Positions 33,006-45,031 of a DNA stretch of 64,000 nucleotides are shown here, piece by piece (the stretch's first letter is position 1; each line of letters starts with the position of its first letter). The notes below the pieces were generated by a model that was not told where the DNA came from, searched no databases, and was given only the letters and a program-made list of their open reading frames with translations. The stretch is from Lucinisca nassula (lineage: Eukaryota > Mollusca > Bivalvia > Lucinida > Lucinidae), in NCBI GenBank assembly GCA_963580285.1, contig OY757026.1:67519396-67583395 (forward strand), given 5' to 3'. A program made the translations under genes and the position numbers.

Positions 33006-36000
33006 GAAGAGGGAAGACTATTCCACTGAAGAATAGTTCTAGGTAAAAGGGATTTTTTAAGGCATCGCTATAGGGCTGGTACCTAAGATATTGTGAGTTG
33101 TTTACTTTCGATGTCCTTGTTTGGGTTGAATCAAGTATATCTGTCTCTATTAATAGACACTGTACCAAGAGTGTTTCTTATAGAAGAAGTTTAACGAGGA
33201 CTGCTCACGACGGGCATCTAGGGACGACCATTCTAGCTCGTTAAGCATGTCATCGACTCTACTTCTGTTTCGCCATTGTCGGCAGGTCCATCAAGCAGTT
33301 GTCCTCTGCACCGACTCCACCTGCTGAATATGAGTTTTAACATAGGGATGCCAAATGAGTGATGCATATTCAAGTTGAGGGCGAACCAATGTTTTATATG
33401 CCACATTCTTTGTCTGCCTAGGTCCAAAGGCCAAGTTACGTCTAAGAAGTCCTAATGTCCCAGTTACTTTCGATGTTATATATCTCTGAATTGTGTTGAC
33501 CCCAATCAAGATCGTCAGTGATTGTGATACCAAGATATTTGGCGGATTGCACCTGCTCCAAAGATTACTGGTGTAGTGTATAATCAAACTTAATTTGCTT
33601 GTCCGGAGGGTGTCGTGACACCCTCATTGAATGACATTTGGTCACATTGAACTTCATCTGCCAATCGGCTTCCCGCTGTGCTAGTCTTGTAAAATGAGAA
33701 TGTCAGAAGGAGAATATATGTTCCTATACAGGACACAATCATCAGCAAACAAACGGACAGATGACCAGATTTTATCAGGGAGATCATAAATGAATACCAA
33801 GAAAAGGACCGGTCCAAGGACCGAACCGTGGGGGACACCAGATAAAACAGGGCCTGGATCAGACGCTTGGCCATCAAGTACAACTTGTTGTGAGCGCCTA
33901 GAGAACCAAGAGGTAATCCACCTATGTGTGGATCTTCTTATCCCATAGTAGTCCAATTTATACAATAGCCTTCTGCGCGGTACATTGTCAAAGGCCTTGG
34001 CGAAGTCCATGATAAAGTCAGTCTGTTTGTGGCCAGTTTATGGCCCCATCCAGATTGCACACAATGTCATGGTAATATTGAACTAACTGAGTTCCGCAAG
34101 ACCTTTGACTTCGGAAACCATGTTGACAGTCAGCAAGAATGCTCTCTAAGGTTAGGTGCTTGTTGATGTTGTTAACTATTATATGCTGCAGATGCATGTT
34201 AACGGCACTGGTCTACAATTTCCTGCATCATATTTTTCACCGTTCTTATTGACCTGGATAACATTTGCGTGTCACCGGTCATCTGATACAGTACCCTGGG
34301 CAAGTGATTCATTAAAGATAAAGGCCGGCACGGTAGACATTTTAGCACCACATTCCTTAAGCACCCTGGCATTCAGGTCATCCGGCACAGATGCCTTATG
34401 TACCTTGAGCTTACCCAACAGTTTAGCCACCCACTTTGGGTCAACTGTTATGTCCCCCATGGTGGGGATCTGATTATTACCTTTTGATGGTAGCTCACCG
34501 TCAGTTTCACGCGTAAATGCAGATTGAAACTGTTTGTTACATATGTTAGCCTTATCGCGCGAATCTGTTTTTAGAATTCCATTTTCCCTTAGCGAAGTGA
34601 TCCCTAACGCGTCCTTTTCAGGGACTTTACGAATGACCGAAACTTTAACTTCACTATTCTTCTGGGACTATCGGGATCTGAGGTAAGATGCTTCCAATAT
34701 GCGTCTATTATTACCTTTTGTAAGTGTGCTCTGAGCCGTTTGTAATGGTTCTTAACTTCAGGGCTGCATACGAGCACGAAAATACATTCGATTGCGTCTT
34801 CTGTTTAGATGCTTGATCGTGTTATTGATCCAGGGTGCACTGTGCTTTGTTTTGGTCATTTTGGTTGGGGAAAAAAAACCTTTCCTTTGCCGTAGTTATT
34901 TCGGACTTATAACTGGCCCGCATGTCATTAACTGACATGTGCGAGAGGTCAGAGGAAAGGAACGAATTCCTAAATCGCGCCATATGATCTCGCAGACCAT
35001 CCATATCCGCAGACTATCCATATTTATATAGATACATTTCACGCGGAACTTGTCTGATTCGCTTCGCTTTTATGTCAGATTCAATTAGGACCATGTCGTG
35101 ACCAGCCTTGCCGATCGGGGCATTCCCTTAACTGGGGATGGGGAATTGGTAAATAATTAATCAAGGGTATTTTCTCGGCGGTTAGGTATATACTACTTAG
35201 GCCAGGCAGTGTTCTTTAATTATTTACAAAAGTTGTTGCCGTGTTTGCCTTTTGGATACCCCATGGGGCACCTGCATGTTGCTCCATTCAATATCTCCAC
35301 AATTTATGTCTGCACCAACTAAAATGTGAGCATTTGCGTTAGACATTATGCTAGACAAAGATGAATTAAAAGCCTTAAGATATTCTGGGCACATCTGATC
35401 TTGTGGGCGAAAAAACGAATCAAAGTACAAAGTCCTACATCCAGTAAAATTCAATTTATATGGGGCGCCGTTTTACTATTTAATCCGTATTTATAGATAT
35501 CCATAAATCGAATTATGGATATCCATAATTCGATTTATGGATATCCATAAATCAGCCGAATAATGGATATCCATAGTTCGAATTATGGATATCCATAAAT
35601 AGAATTATGGATATCCATAATTCGATTTATGGATATCATTAATTCAGATCGATTAATGGATAGCCATTATTCCTCTGATTTATTGATATCCATAATTCGA
35701 ATTATGGATATCCATAAATCACCGCCAAATCTTTTGGTTTACTGATTTCTCCCTAAGACACGTGCTTGTTTAATGTAAAAATCTTCAAGGTCTTTATCAT
35801 CGCTGGAAGATGATGGCAGGTCAAAGGGACCGCCTTTTCAGTCCGTAAGGCTTCCAAAGCAACGGATGTCATACGCTGAACGCCCGCCACGTGTGCAGTT
35901 AAATAGCGGAACCAGCCGTAAGATCTGGAAATTCCGGCCAACGCATCCTGCCCCTCGGGAATCACCTCTATGAGGACTGCGCACCTAAGGACACTGAAAG

Positions 36001-36076
36001 TCGGACGTTAGATCATAATGATCCAAACAGGCAATCCGTGCATGCTTTCTAGAGAAAAATGCACATGGTCACGATA

Positions 36077-36246
36077 CAGTAAAATTCCTATATTAAGACC
36101 ACTTTTGAACAGTTCCAAAGGTGGTCCTGACCAGAAGACATTGTGTGAAGAATTCACGAAGAAAGAATAACTGCACCCTTCTAAATAATCTTTTTAAAGC
36201 AGAATTAGTCTTAAGTTTAGGTGGTCTTAATAGCAAAATTCCACTG
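36077..36246. mobile_element. pogo-like MITE, TA-flanked
   Basis: CAGTAAAATTCCTATATTAA at the left and a diverged complement ending CAAAATTCCACTG at the right, with TA on both sides (36075-36076, 36247-36248). About 170 bp. Shares AAGACCACTTTTGAACAG with the 42827 MITE. Confidence 0.7.
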
Positions 36247-36324
36247 TATATAGTATTAACATATATCCATATAATACTCTACTTGAGCTGTATGGAGTAC
36301 CAGGCAGATTCAGCTATATATCCT

Positions 36325-36885
36325 GGCCCCGCCCATTGGTGCTTGGAGAAATAGATTTGGTTGCATGAGCTGAGAGTACTGGTAAACCGTTTAGACGGCC
36401 TTAGCCTGTCCAAACAAAGTCGTGCGAGTCAATGGGCGACAGGGATTGAGATGTTTGTTTGTTTGTTTGTATTTGAGTTTAACGGCCCAGTCAACACTAA
36501 TTAGGGTCATTTTTGGGCCGGTCAGTTTACCTATCCACACTTTTTTCTGGGCAGGCTTATACGTAAGCAGTTCACGTCTCTCACAGTCTTTCGCCAGAAA
36601 CTGACAACAACCCTTCTTGAATCAGCGAAAGGGAGAGAATGACCGTAGAAAATATTTCATGATCAATCTTCACGAAAAAATGTTGTCGACCCTGGCAGGT
36701 GTCGAACTCGCGTCCCGCGTATCACCAGTCAGACGCGCATCCGACTATCAAGCTACCGAGGCCGGCGTGATTGAGATGTAATTTCATCTCAATGAAGGCT
36801 TAATGCCCAACATAATTGGATGCAACGTCTCCAAAATGACCTAAATAGTATTGAAGGGGACGTCAAACATCAAATTAAACAAAAC
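36325..36885 (+). mobile_element. SINE-C copy split by another SINE
   Basis: The head (GGCCCCGCCCATTGGTGC) and middle run to GATTGAGATGT at 36454. The tail resumes at 36780 with AATTTCATCTCAATG and ends GACGTCAAACATCAAATTAAAC. Diverged, so an older copy. Confidence 0.65.
36455..36768 (-). mobile_element. tRNA-derived SINE (SINE4) nested in SINE-C
   Basis: Minus strand: GCCTCGGTAGCTTGATAG (box A region) and GCGAGTTCGACACCTG (box B) form a tRNA-like head. The 3' end is GGGCCGTTAAACTCAAATAC with repeated CAAA. Flanked by an 11-bp duplication GATTGAGATGT (36444-36454, 36769-36779). The tail resembles that of SINE-C. Confidence 0.8.
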
Positions 36886-37941
36886 ATATCTCTCATATAC
36901 CATAGGCCACCACTAAGCCTACCCTACATTACCTCCACCTCCATCCCGGCTTATATTACACGCCCAAATCGTAAACCTGACGCGAACTGCGATTTTTTTT
37001 GCAAGGGAGCAGTCATTATTTATCAGGTTTATTTGCAAAGTTGAATTATGGGTATCCATAATTCGATTAATGGATATCCATAAATCAGCCGAATAATGGA
37101 TATCCATAATTCGAAGTAGGGATATCCATAATTCGATTTATGGATATCCATATTTCGATCTAAATTAATGATATCCATAAATCGATTTATGGATATCCAT
37201 AATTCGATTTATGGATATCCATAATTTGATTTATGGATATCCATAAATCAGCCGAATAATGGATATCCATAATTCGATTTATAGATATCAATAAATCGAA
37301 TAATGGATATCCATTATTCGATTTATGGATGTCATTAATTTAGTTCGATTTATGGATATCCATAATTCGAATTATGGATATCCATAAATAATAATGGATA
37401 TCCATAATTCGAATTATGGATATCCATAAATAATTATAGATATCTATAAATACGGATTAAATAGTAAAATGGCGCCCCATAATTTTACACCAAAACCAAT
37501 TCACAGATGGTTTCCAACTCCAGAGTTTCTGTTCAGAGTAGGTCTCGCTTGAAAGCCACAAAGACAGCTCCGCATGCATCCCTAACTCTGGAGTTGATGG
37601 CCTCAAAGGAACCTGGAAAAAATGTGAGTTTTTTTAATTTCTGGGGATAAACAAGACTCATAGCCCAAAATGATGTCCGGTTTTGCCGAGTCAATAATGG
37701 TATGAAATTCAGCCCCTGTATTCTTATTGACTGACAATTCATAACCAATATCCTGAGGGGATGGTCAAGGACCGCCTTTTAGTCTTCGGTTTAGCTTCTG
37801 TTGATTGCTGAACAAAGGGCGAAGAAGATGCACTGCGTGGACCGATGTTGTCTGGTATCGGACTATCAGGCTCGGACAGGATTGATAAAGGATCAAAATG
37901 GTTATAAGTATCTATAGAAGATGAAGTATCAAACAGAGATG

Positions 37942-38226
37942 TTTGTTTTGTTTGATTTGAGGTTTAACGTCCCCGTCAACACTGTATATGTCGTTTTTGG
38001 GACGTTGCTTCCAATATTGAGAGACTTTTACCCGACATTGAGATGAAATGACATCTCAAGCCCTGTCGCCCAATGAATCAAAATAGTTTATAGGCATGGA
38101 CGGTCCGACTCGCACCTTTTTGCCTGGATCATCTTAGCGGTTTACCAGTACTCGTGTGCGGTCAGCTCTGCGTGGACGCATCATGCAGCCTATCTATTTC
38201 TTCAAGCCCCGATGGACGGGGGCCAC
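37942..38226 (-). mobile_element. SINE-C copy inside the decayed LINE
   Basis: Flanked by AAACAGAGATG (37931-37941, 38227-38237). On the LINE strand, the peptide reads [13 protein letters not shown] across the site once the SINE and one repeat are set aside, so the SINE arrived after the LINE. Confidence 0.85.
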
Positions 38227-38689
38227 AAACAGAGATGTGGATAAGTTTGGCATTCCACATTTCATACAATCCCAGGCTACGTTTGTATTCAACGAGCTGT
38301 TATAAAGACTATATATAGTTAATGACATGCCTTGACAGCTTATGTGATACCAGACAATGCAAGTGTCACAGCAAATTCATCGGTCTCCCCACCCAGCACT
38401 TCTTTGACGGACTCACCAAAGGAAATGTGAGCTGTCATTTACGGAATTTGGACCAGCATTTGATTCTACGTCCCAAACAATGCCAATTATACGTGCTTTC
38501 AAACGGCACGAATGTGCCTTGTGCTTCAGCACGACAATACACTAGTGACCTAAGGCTTTCTCTAGTTATTGACCAATTCAGTGTCGTCCAGGCGCCTTAT
38601 GTGTTTGACAAAACTGCTTTGCAAGAGGTCTATATGATTCATTCCAGATCAGATACGAGGAAGGCCGCCATTTTTCCATTTTATTTACT

Positions 38690-38850
38690 AGAAGCCTCCG
38701 TGGTGCAGTGGTTACGCTACTCGCCTTGTAAACCAGGGGTCGCAGGATCCATCCCGGGCTTCTCAAGACTTTCGGATGAGTCTTTAACCCGAGGTTCCGT
38801 CTCCGTATGACCCTAACTGTTGGTGGGACGTAAAACTCAAACACTCACTC
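38690..38850 (+). mobile_element. SINE-T copy
   Basis: GAAGCCTCCGTGGTGCAGTG head, TTGTAAACCAGGGGTCGC anticodon arm, GGATCCATCCCGG box B (one change) and GGTGGGACGTAAAACTC 3' end. Same length as the 8846 copy. Confidence 0.8.
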
Positions 38851-39002
38851 CGTTTTATTTCCTGATAGGTGGAGGCTATCGCGTGACAATATTAACGCTT
38901 GCATTGCTAGCTGTCTGCCACCTGGAAAGAAAACGAATCGGTGTACTTACACATTTCCAACCCAGATATTTAATATGACATTTTGACTTGAAAAATTAAG
39001 AA

Positions 39003-39366
39003 ATTACATTTATCATATGACGTCGCCTCTGAGAATGTAATAACGCCATGTAATAAATTCGATAAACCACTAGTGGATTAAATATGCAAATTAATTAGAT
39101 AGCCCCGTAACCTTACATGTTCGACTTCGTTAACGAGTTGCGTTTACTAATGACGAAAAATTGACATTTTGTATAAAACAATCGTGAATAAAATGCGTTT
39201 TAAGTGTCATATGATAAAACGAATCTTACATTCGGGCTCATGTATTATTGAATTTCTCCAACTCGTTCAGGAAAAGGGATAAAATGCGAGGCACAGCCTC
39301 GCATTTTATCCTTTGCCTGAACTCGTTCAATAATTTCAATAATACATGAACACTCATGTAAGATCC
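39003..39366 (+). mobile_element. Palindromic MITE, copy 1
   Basis: A long hairpin sits at 39236-39357: TCATGTATTATTGAA and AAAGGATAAAATGCGAGGC against their complements. The left part (GAATGTAATAACGCCATG, TTAAATATGCA) also matches 61095-61446 in reverse orientation. No coding content. Confidence 0.65.
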
Positions 39367-41026
39367 CATTGCGAAAACACGCCTATACAAACACATGGCA
39401 AATTTTACTGCCGGAAAAGCTAAAATTTTAAGAAGAAAAATTGTGACATTTTTCTTATTTCTGCTCAAAATATAGATTAAAGGTTCTCGTTAGAACTCGT
39501 TCTAACGAGTACCCACAATCTATATTTTAGATTAGAAATGAGAACTAGAGTGTAAACAATGTTTTTCTATGATTTGACCTACTTTTTGACCCCACATGAC
39601 CCATATTCAAACTTGACCTAGATATTGTAGAGATGATCATTCTGAGCAAGTTTGATGAGGATTCGACCAAAAATGTGGCCTGTAGAGTGTTAATAAGGTT
39701 TTTCTATGATTTGACCTGCTTTTCGATCCCACATGACCCAAATTCTAACTTTAACGAGATATTGTCAGGATGATTATTCTGAGCAAGTTTGAGGATGATT
39801 GGTCCAAAACTGGGGCCTCTAGAGTGTTAACAAGGTTTTTCTATTATTTGACCTACTGACCTACTTTTTTACCCGACATGACCCATATTCAAACTTGACC
39901 TAGATATGGTCAGGATGATCATTCTGAGCAAGTTTGAGGATGATTGGACCAAATCTGTGGCCTCGAGTGTTAACAAGGTTTTTTTGTGGTTTGACCTACT
40001 GACCTACTTTTTGACCCCACATGACCCATATTCAAACTTGACCGAGATACTACCAGGATGATCATCCTCAGCAAGTTTCAGGATAATTCGATCGAAACTG
40101 TGACCTCTAGAGTGTTAACAAGGTTTTCCTTTGATTTGTCCTGGTGACCTACTTTTTGACCCGACATGACCCATATTTGAACATGACCGAGATTTTGTCA
40201 GGATGATCATTCTGAGCAAGTTTGATGATGATTGCATCTAAACTGTGTCCGCTAGAGTGTTAACACGGTTTCCTTTGATTTGTTCTGGTGACCTACTTTT
40301 TGACCCGACATGACGCATATTCGAACATCAGGATGATCATCCTGAGCAAGTTTGAGGATGATTGGACCAATTCTGCGGCCTCTAGAGTGTTAACAAGGTT
40401 ATTTCTATGATTTGCCCTACTGACCTACTTTTTGACCCGACATGACCCATATTTGAACTTGACCGAGATATTGTCAGGATGATCATTTTGAGCAAATTTG
40501 AAGATGATTGGACCCAAACTGTGGCCTCTAGAGTGTTAACAAGTTTTTTTTGTGGTTTGACCTACTGACTTACTTTCTGACCCAACGTGACCCATATTCA
40601 AACTTGACCCAGATACTGTCAGGATGATCATCCTCAGCAAGTTTAAGGATGGTTAGACCAAAATGTGACCTCTAGAGTGTTAACAAGGTTTTCCTTTGAT
40701 TTGTCCTGGTGACCTACTTTTTGACCCGGCATGACCCATATTTGAACATGTCCGAGATATTGTCAGGATTATCATTCTGAGCAAGTTTGATGATGATTGC
40801 ATCTAAACTGTGTCCGCTAGAATGTTAACAAGAAAAGTTTACGCACGCACACCGCACGACGAACGACGACGCCGGACATCTCACAGTCACAAAAGCTCAA
40901 CATGACCTTCGGTCAGGTGAGCTAAAAATAAGGTTTATCCCTATAAACCCCAGTTTTACTGTGTAGAAGTGGGGTTCCAGGGGGTGGGGGGGGGGGTCAG
41001 AATTATATAGGCGTGTTTTAGTGATG
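39367..41026. mobile_element. Hairpin MITE 'H', copy split by a tandem array
   Basis: Left part 39367-39540: CATTGCGAAAACACGCC end, TTATTTCTGCTCAAAATA, shortened hairpin TCTCGTTAGAAC/GTTCTAACGAG. Right part 40926-41026: AATAAGGTTTATCCC, CCAGTTTTACTGTGTAG and GGCGTGTTTTAGTGATG. The pieces join to the order seen in the 42355 copy, so the pearl-like array between them is a later insertion. Confidence 0.7.
39541..40925 (+). repeat. Pearl-like element with about 145-bp units
   Basis: About nine units contain TTTGACCTACTTTTTGACCC, CAGGATGATCATTCTGAGC and TCTAGAGTGTTAACAAGG. The end has GCACGACGAACGACGACG and the hairpin GCTCAACATGACC/GGTCAGGTGAGC. Inserted inside the H MITE. Confidence 0.8.
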
Positions 41027-41271
41027 TCTATATAGGTAATTGGCTGTCGCCCTTTTTGTATACTGAAGATGGATGGGTGAGGCAAAGGTGTTGTTTATCT
41101 TGCGACACTCGAGTGTCCAACTGATATTGGCTTACAGTTGGGCAAGGCCTGCTGTCCTTGCAGTGGATTTGGGTAGGGGGTGTTGCTGTTTTTGCTGTTT
41201 CCATACACTTCCATTCATTTTCCCCCACACTTTTATCCCTCTTTTATCTCTTCTGCCATTTTCCTCCCTTT
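41027..41271. other. No supported feature
   Basis: T-rich, unique-looking linker. A similar stretch with CTTCCATTCATTTTCCC-like words recurs near 42165-42250, so it may be a diverged repeat. Confidence 0.3.
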
Positions 41272-41431
41272 AGAAGCCTCCGTGGTCTAGTGGTAATGCT
41301 ACTCGCCTTGTAAACCAGGGGTTGCAGGATCGATCCCGGGATTCTCCAGACTTTCGGATGAGTCTTTAAACCGATGTCCCGTCTCCTTATGACCTTAGTT
41401 GTTGGTGAGACGTAAAACTCAAACACTCACA
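41272..41431 (+). mobile_element. SINE-T copy
   Basis: AGAAGCCTCCGTGGTCTAG head, CTTGTAAACCAGGGGTTGC, GGATCGATCCCGG box B and GGTGAGACGTAAAACTC end. A SINE-C tail remnant (GACGGGGACGTTAAACC) follows at 41515-41540. Confidence 0.8.
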
Positions 41432-41699
41432 CTTTTCTCCCTTTACCTGGGTGACGACATAAAATGACCCACAAGGGTCGACGTGTCGTTAAACCCTTAT
41501 CAGTCGTTTTAGTGTTGACGGGGACGTTAAACCTCAAATCAAACATACGCTAGCGGGGTGGTGTCCAGAATGTGAAGATCTAACGATGCGTCAGCATTGG
41601 TAACAGGACAATTCGTCCCCATGCCACCTCGTCCCATAAACACCTTGACCCCTAGATATCTCACCCCCAAATGCCACCTCGTCTTCGCTGAAAAAAATA

Positions 41700-41773
41700 C
41701 ATGGACAGGTGCCCCCCCCCCCACCCCCCACCCCCCCCCCCCCCACCTAGAAACCTCGTCTCCAAGTCATCTC

Positions 41774-41869
<96 letters not shown>

Positions 41870-41870
41870 A
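41700..41870 (+). repeat. C-run and GA microsatellite
   Basis: Interrupted poly-C (41708-41744) and then a pure GA dinucleotide run (about 41777-41866). The ORF covering it is low-complexity only. Confidence 0.95.
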
Positions 41871-42354
41871 AGTGAGTGATCCGACTGTGTGATTGATTGG
41901 TGAACAAATGAGTGAGTGAATGAGAGTTAGCGAGGGTTTGTGTGAGTGGGAGAGGCTATGTGTGTGAGAGTTTTCTGTGCACCCTATTTTACAAGACTGA
42001 AACAAGGCAATCTCTAGCAAGATTTCAGTTTATTTAAATAAACTGAAAACGAGTCGGGGTCTCCCACCCCATCATTGATTATGTTTCTCACCCACTTACT
42101 GTGGTGATGAATTGGTACAAAGAAGGATAAGGGTAGAGGGGGTGGGTGTTTTTTTCTGTATCTATACGCTTCCATTCATTTTTCTCTTTCTTCCCTGGCC
42201 CTCACTTTTATCTCTCTACTATATCTTCTACCTCTTTTCTCCCTTTATCTGGGAGACGAATCAAAATGACCCATAATAGTCGACACGTCGGGTCGCCCCT
42301 AGACACCTCGTCCCCAAGTCATCTAGGTCCCACTGTCACCTTGGTCCCCGAACA

Positions 42355-42641
42355 CATTACGAAAACACGCCTATCCAATAAAAACATTGTAAATTTTTTC
42401 CACCGAAAAATGAAAATTTTCAGGTGACAAATTGTGATATTTTTCTTATTTCTGCTCAAAACATAGATTGTGATACTCGTTAGAACGGCCTCGACGAGGC
42501 GGTTCTAACGAGTACCCACAATCTATATTTTAGAGCAGAAAAAAGGAAAATAAGGTTTACTGCCTGTAAACTCCAGGTTATAATCCATATAACACTGGGG
42601 TTCAAGTGGGGTCAAAATTATATAGTTGTGTTTTTGTGATG
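42355..42641. mobile_element. Hairpin MITE 'H', most complete copy
   Basis: CATTACGAAAACACGCC at the left and GTTGTGTTTTTGTGATG at the right. Centre: GATACTCGTTAGAACGGCC / GGCGGTTCTAACGAGTACC hairpin within ATAGATTGTG...CACAATCTAT. The flanks ATTGTGATATTTTTCTTATT and CCAGGTTATAATCC are shared with other copies. About 287 bp. Confidence 0.75.
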
Positions 42642-42659
42642 GGGTATTTACCTCTATTG

Positions 42660-42755
42660 ATCTAGCATGCCTCGAGTTATGAGAGAGAGAGACAGAGAGA
42701 GACAGAGAGAGACAGAGAGAGAGACAGAGAGACAGACAGACAGACAGAGATTTCT
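42660..42755 (+). repeat. GAGACA/GACA microsatellite
   Basis: Alternating GAGAGACA and GACA units, imperfect. Confidence 0.85.
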
Positions 42756-42826
42756 GTGAACCCCGCTTTACATGGAGACTGAGACAAAGAAATCTCTAGC
42801 AAGGTTTCAGTTTATTTAAATAAATA

Positions 42827-43489
42827 CAGTCAAATTCCGCTATTACGGGGAATGGGAACACCTAGCACAATGTTCCGCCATTTTTCAAAGGGAGACAACC
42901 TTCGAGACTTCCTGTTCACTTTCTCTTGCGTGTTTTCTCATATGCTGTAACGTATGTTATGTAGTGAGTTGATTGATAGTATGACGTGCCATTGCGGTTT
43001 TTTTAGCATATTCTCTAGGTCCTGTAGCGATTTAATTGGTCCGCACTATGTGCGTTGCTGAGTGTAGGGTTGAGGTACTATAGTTAAGATCTGAATGTCA
43101 CATTTGACATGTTCATTTATGTTGTTTTATGATATTGCTTGTATTCCTTCAAATACCCCTCCAGGGGGTCATGAATATTAGTAAATCTTCAATCTTCTTC
43201 GATAAGCCCTGCACCGCTGAAAAAAGGGGTCTACTCTAAACGGAAAGAATTTGCTCCTCAGGAGCAAATTCTTTCCTTTAAGAGTTGGTCCCTATTGGCA
43301 TGGGAGACAAAACGTTTTGCAAGAGTTGCCTCCCCTGAAGGTGTTCCCATTCCCCTTAAGACCTTTTAAAATTAAGACTAAATCTGCTTTTAAGAGCTAT
43401 AAGCGATCACATTTGGAACCGTTCAAAAGTGGTCTTTAAGACCACTTTTGAACAGTCTCAAAGGTGGTCTTAATACAGGAATTTTATTG
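42827..43489. mobile_element. pogo-like TA-flanked element with internal palindromes
   Basis: CAGTCAAATTCCGC at the left and GGAATTTTATTG at the right, TA on both sides (42825-42826, 43490-43491). Internal palindromes: GAAAGAATTTGCTCCT/AGGAGCAAATTCTTTC (43240-43277) and TTCAAAAGTGGTCTT/AAGACCACTTTTGAA (43418-43452). 663 bp, no transposase. Confidence 0.7.
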
Positions 43490-43747
43490 TAACTGAAAAC
43501 GAGCCTGAGATTTCCTTGCCGGACTCTCCCACCCCATCATTGATTATGTTTCTCATCCACTTACTTTGGTGGTAACATGCTACAAACGACTGCCCAAGAA
43601 TACAACAAATCAAGGTGATTGTAATGTCAACGTCACTGGAGCGCAAAATATAGGTCAAAGTCGTCGGGTTAAGGTGCCTACCCAGTCAGGAGGTCAGGCA
43701 ATGTTTGATGGTTGTTTAGTTTTGTAGTTGACCACAATACTCCGTCG

Positions 43748-44047
43748 GTTTTGTTTGATTTGATGTTTAACGTCCCCGTCAATACTATGTAGGTCAGTTT
43801 GGAGACATTGCTTCCAATTTTGTGGGACTTCTACCCGACTGAGATGAAATGACATCTCAATCCCTGTCGCCCAATGAAACCAATAGGGTTTTTTAAGCAT
43901 GGACGGCCCGACTCGCACCGCATTGCCTGTGCAGGCTTAGATCCTCTAAGCGGTTTACCAGTACTTGTGTGCGGACCGGATTCAGCTCAGCGTGGAAGCA
44001 TCATGCAGCCCGTTTATTTCTTCAAGCCCCATTGGGCGGGGGCCTTT
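43748..44047 (-). mobile_element. SINE-C copy with target duplication
   Basis: TTTTGTTTGATTTGATG left end, CCCCATTGGGCGGGGGCC right end. ATACTCCGTCG (43737-43747) and ATACTCTGTCG (44048-44058) form the duplication. Confidence 0.85.
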
Positions 44048-44704
44048 ATACTCTGTCGAAGTTCGGCATTTACACGTACATATGATTTACAGTGTTTATG
44101 ATTCTAAGCAGTACTGGGCAACATTTATGTTGAAGCAACATAAATGTTGACGGACGGACGAACGGACGGAAAAGCGATCGCCTATGTCGCACCCCGTTAA
44201 AATGCAAGCAGGTGCTACAAAAAGGAGCGGATCATTAAGTATTCGACTCCTGTGACAGCTATGACATCACATTCAGCATAAAAAAGACTGAGGTAGTATA
44301 TCCACTCGGCAAGACTTACATGCGATATCTCATGGATGAAAAGCCATAAGTTTGATGGAAATCGGTAGGTAAACACAGACTGTAGAGTCCGGATACGGCT
44401 AATTTCAACATTATTTGCAGAACAAAGGGCCGTACCTCCCATGACAGGCATCGGGTTTTGACGACGATCGAACTCATCCCCGGCCCCATGGATGCAAAGA
44501 CATGCATCAAATTTGGTGGAAATAGGTAGGTAAACACAGACTGTCGGTCCGGATACGGCTAATTTCAGCATTATTTGAAGAACAAAGACGTAAATCCTGT
44601 GATACGCGTAGGATTTCGACGATGATCGAACTTGTCCCAGGTCTCATGGATGCTAAGCCATGTATCAAGTTTGGTTATAATCGGTTGGTAAACACATACT
44701 TTAG

Positions 44705-44983
44705 TCGAAGCTTGGAGAAATAAATTGAGCTGCACGGTGCTTCAACGCAGAGCTGAATCTGACCACACACGAGTACTGGTAAACCGCTTAGAAGAACTAA
44801 GCCTGTCCAGGCAAAGCGGTATGAATCAGATCGTCCAGTGCATATCTGGTTTCATTGGGCGGCAGGGCTTGAGATGTCATTTCATCTCAATGTCGGGTAA
44901 ACGTCCCAAAAAATGACAGAAACGTCTCCAAAAGCACCTAAATAGTGTTGACGGGGACGTTAAACCCCTATTCAAACAAACAA
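44705..44983 (+). mobile_element. SINE-C copy in the array
   Basis: GCTTGGAGAAATAAATTG head (first bases lost), GACGGGGACGTTAAACCC end and a CAAACAAAC tail. ACACATACTTTAG (44692-44704) and ACACACACTTTAG (44984-44996) flank it. Confidence 0.8.
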
Positions 44984-45031
44984 ACACACACTTTAGAGTC
45001 GGGAAACGGCTAGTTTCAGCATTATTTGAAG

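Larger units (their letters stand above)
35461..37479. mobile_element. Palindrome-rich TIR element inserted in the LINE endonuclease
   Basis: Inverted ends TGGGGCGCCGTTTTACT and AGTAAAATGGCGCCCCA, flanked by TA on both sides (35459-35460, 37480-37481). Next to each end lie arrays of the self-complementary word ATGGATATCCAT alternating with AATTCGAATT/AAATCGATTT-like spacers (35490-35725 and 37040-37445). The LINE endonuclease frame continues on both sides. The interior (35740-37020) contains a pogo-like MITE, a SINE-C and a SINE4. A short ORF near 35753-35965 (minus) is unrecognised. Confidence 0.8.
33010..38480 (-). pseudogene. Old full-length-type LINE (2A-PHD-EEP-RT), heavily interrupted
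   Basis: Read on the minus strand, all domains of the intact LINE type recur in order. There is a 2A-like DVESNAGP (38449-38472, the first Pro changed to Ala) and a PHD remnant (CDTC...WYHISC...WDCMKCG, 38260-38380). The endonuclease start at 37748-37490 ends ETICEL, and its continuation is at 35454-35224 (VGADINCGDIEW). The RT is near 34010-33681 (MDFAKAFDNV, GSVLGPVLF, FADD) and the thumb at 33587-33020. Many frameshifts and stops make it inactive. It contains a SINE-C (37942-38226) and a 2-kb palindrome-rich element (35461-37479). It ends abruptly at a SINE-L near 33010. Confidence 0.8.

Noticed and set aside
35753..35965. Minus-strand ORF of 70 codons (IPEGQDALAGISRSYGWF...)
   Set aside because: Looks protein-like but no family recognised, and it sits inside a TIR element interior; kept out of the gene list.
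38322..38810. Plus-strand ORF of 162 codons
   Set aside because: Lies opposite the decayed LINE N-terminus and continues into a SINE-T; no recognisable domain.
41597..41875. Open frame of 92 codons with a long RE repeat
   Set aside because: Produced by the GA dinucleotide run; low complexity only.
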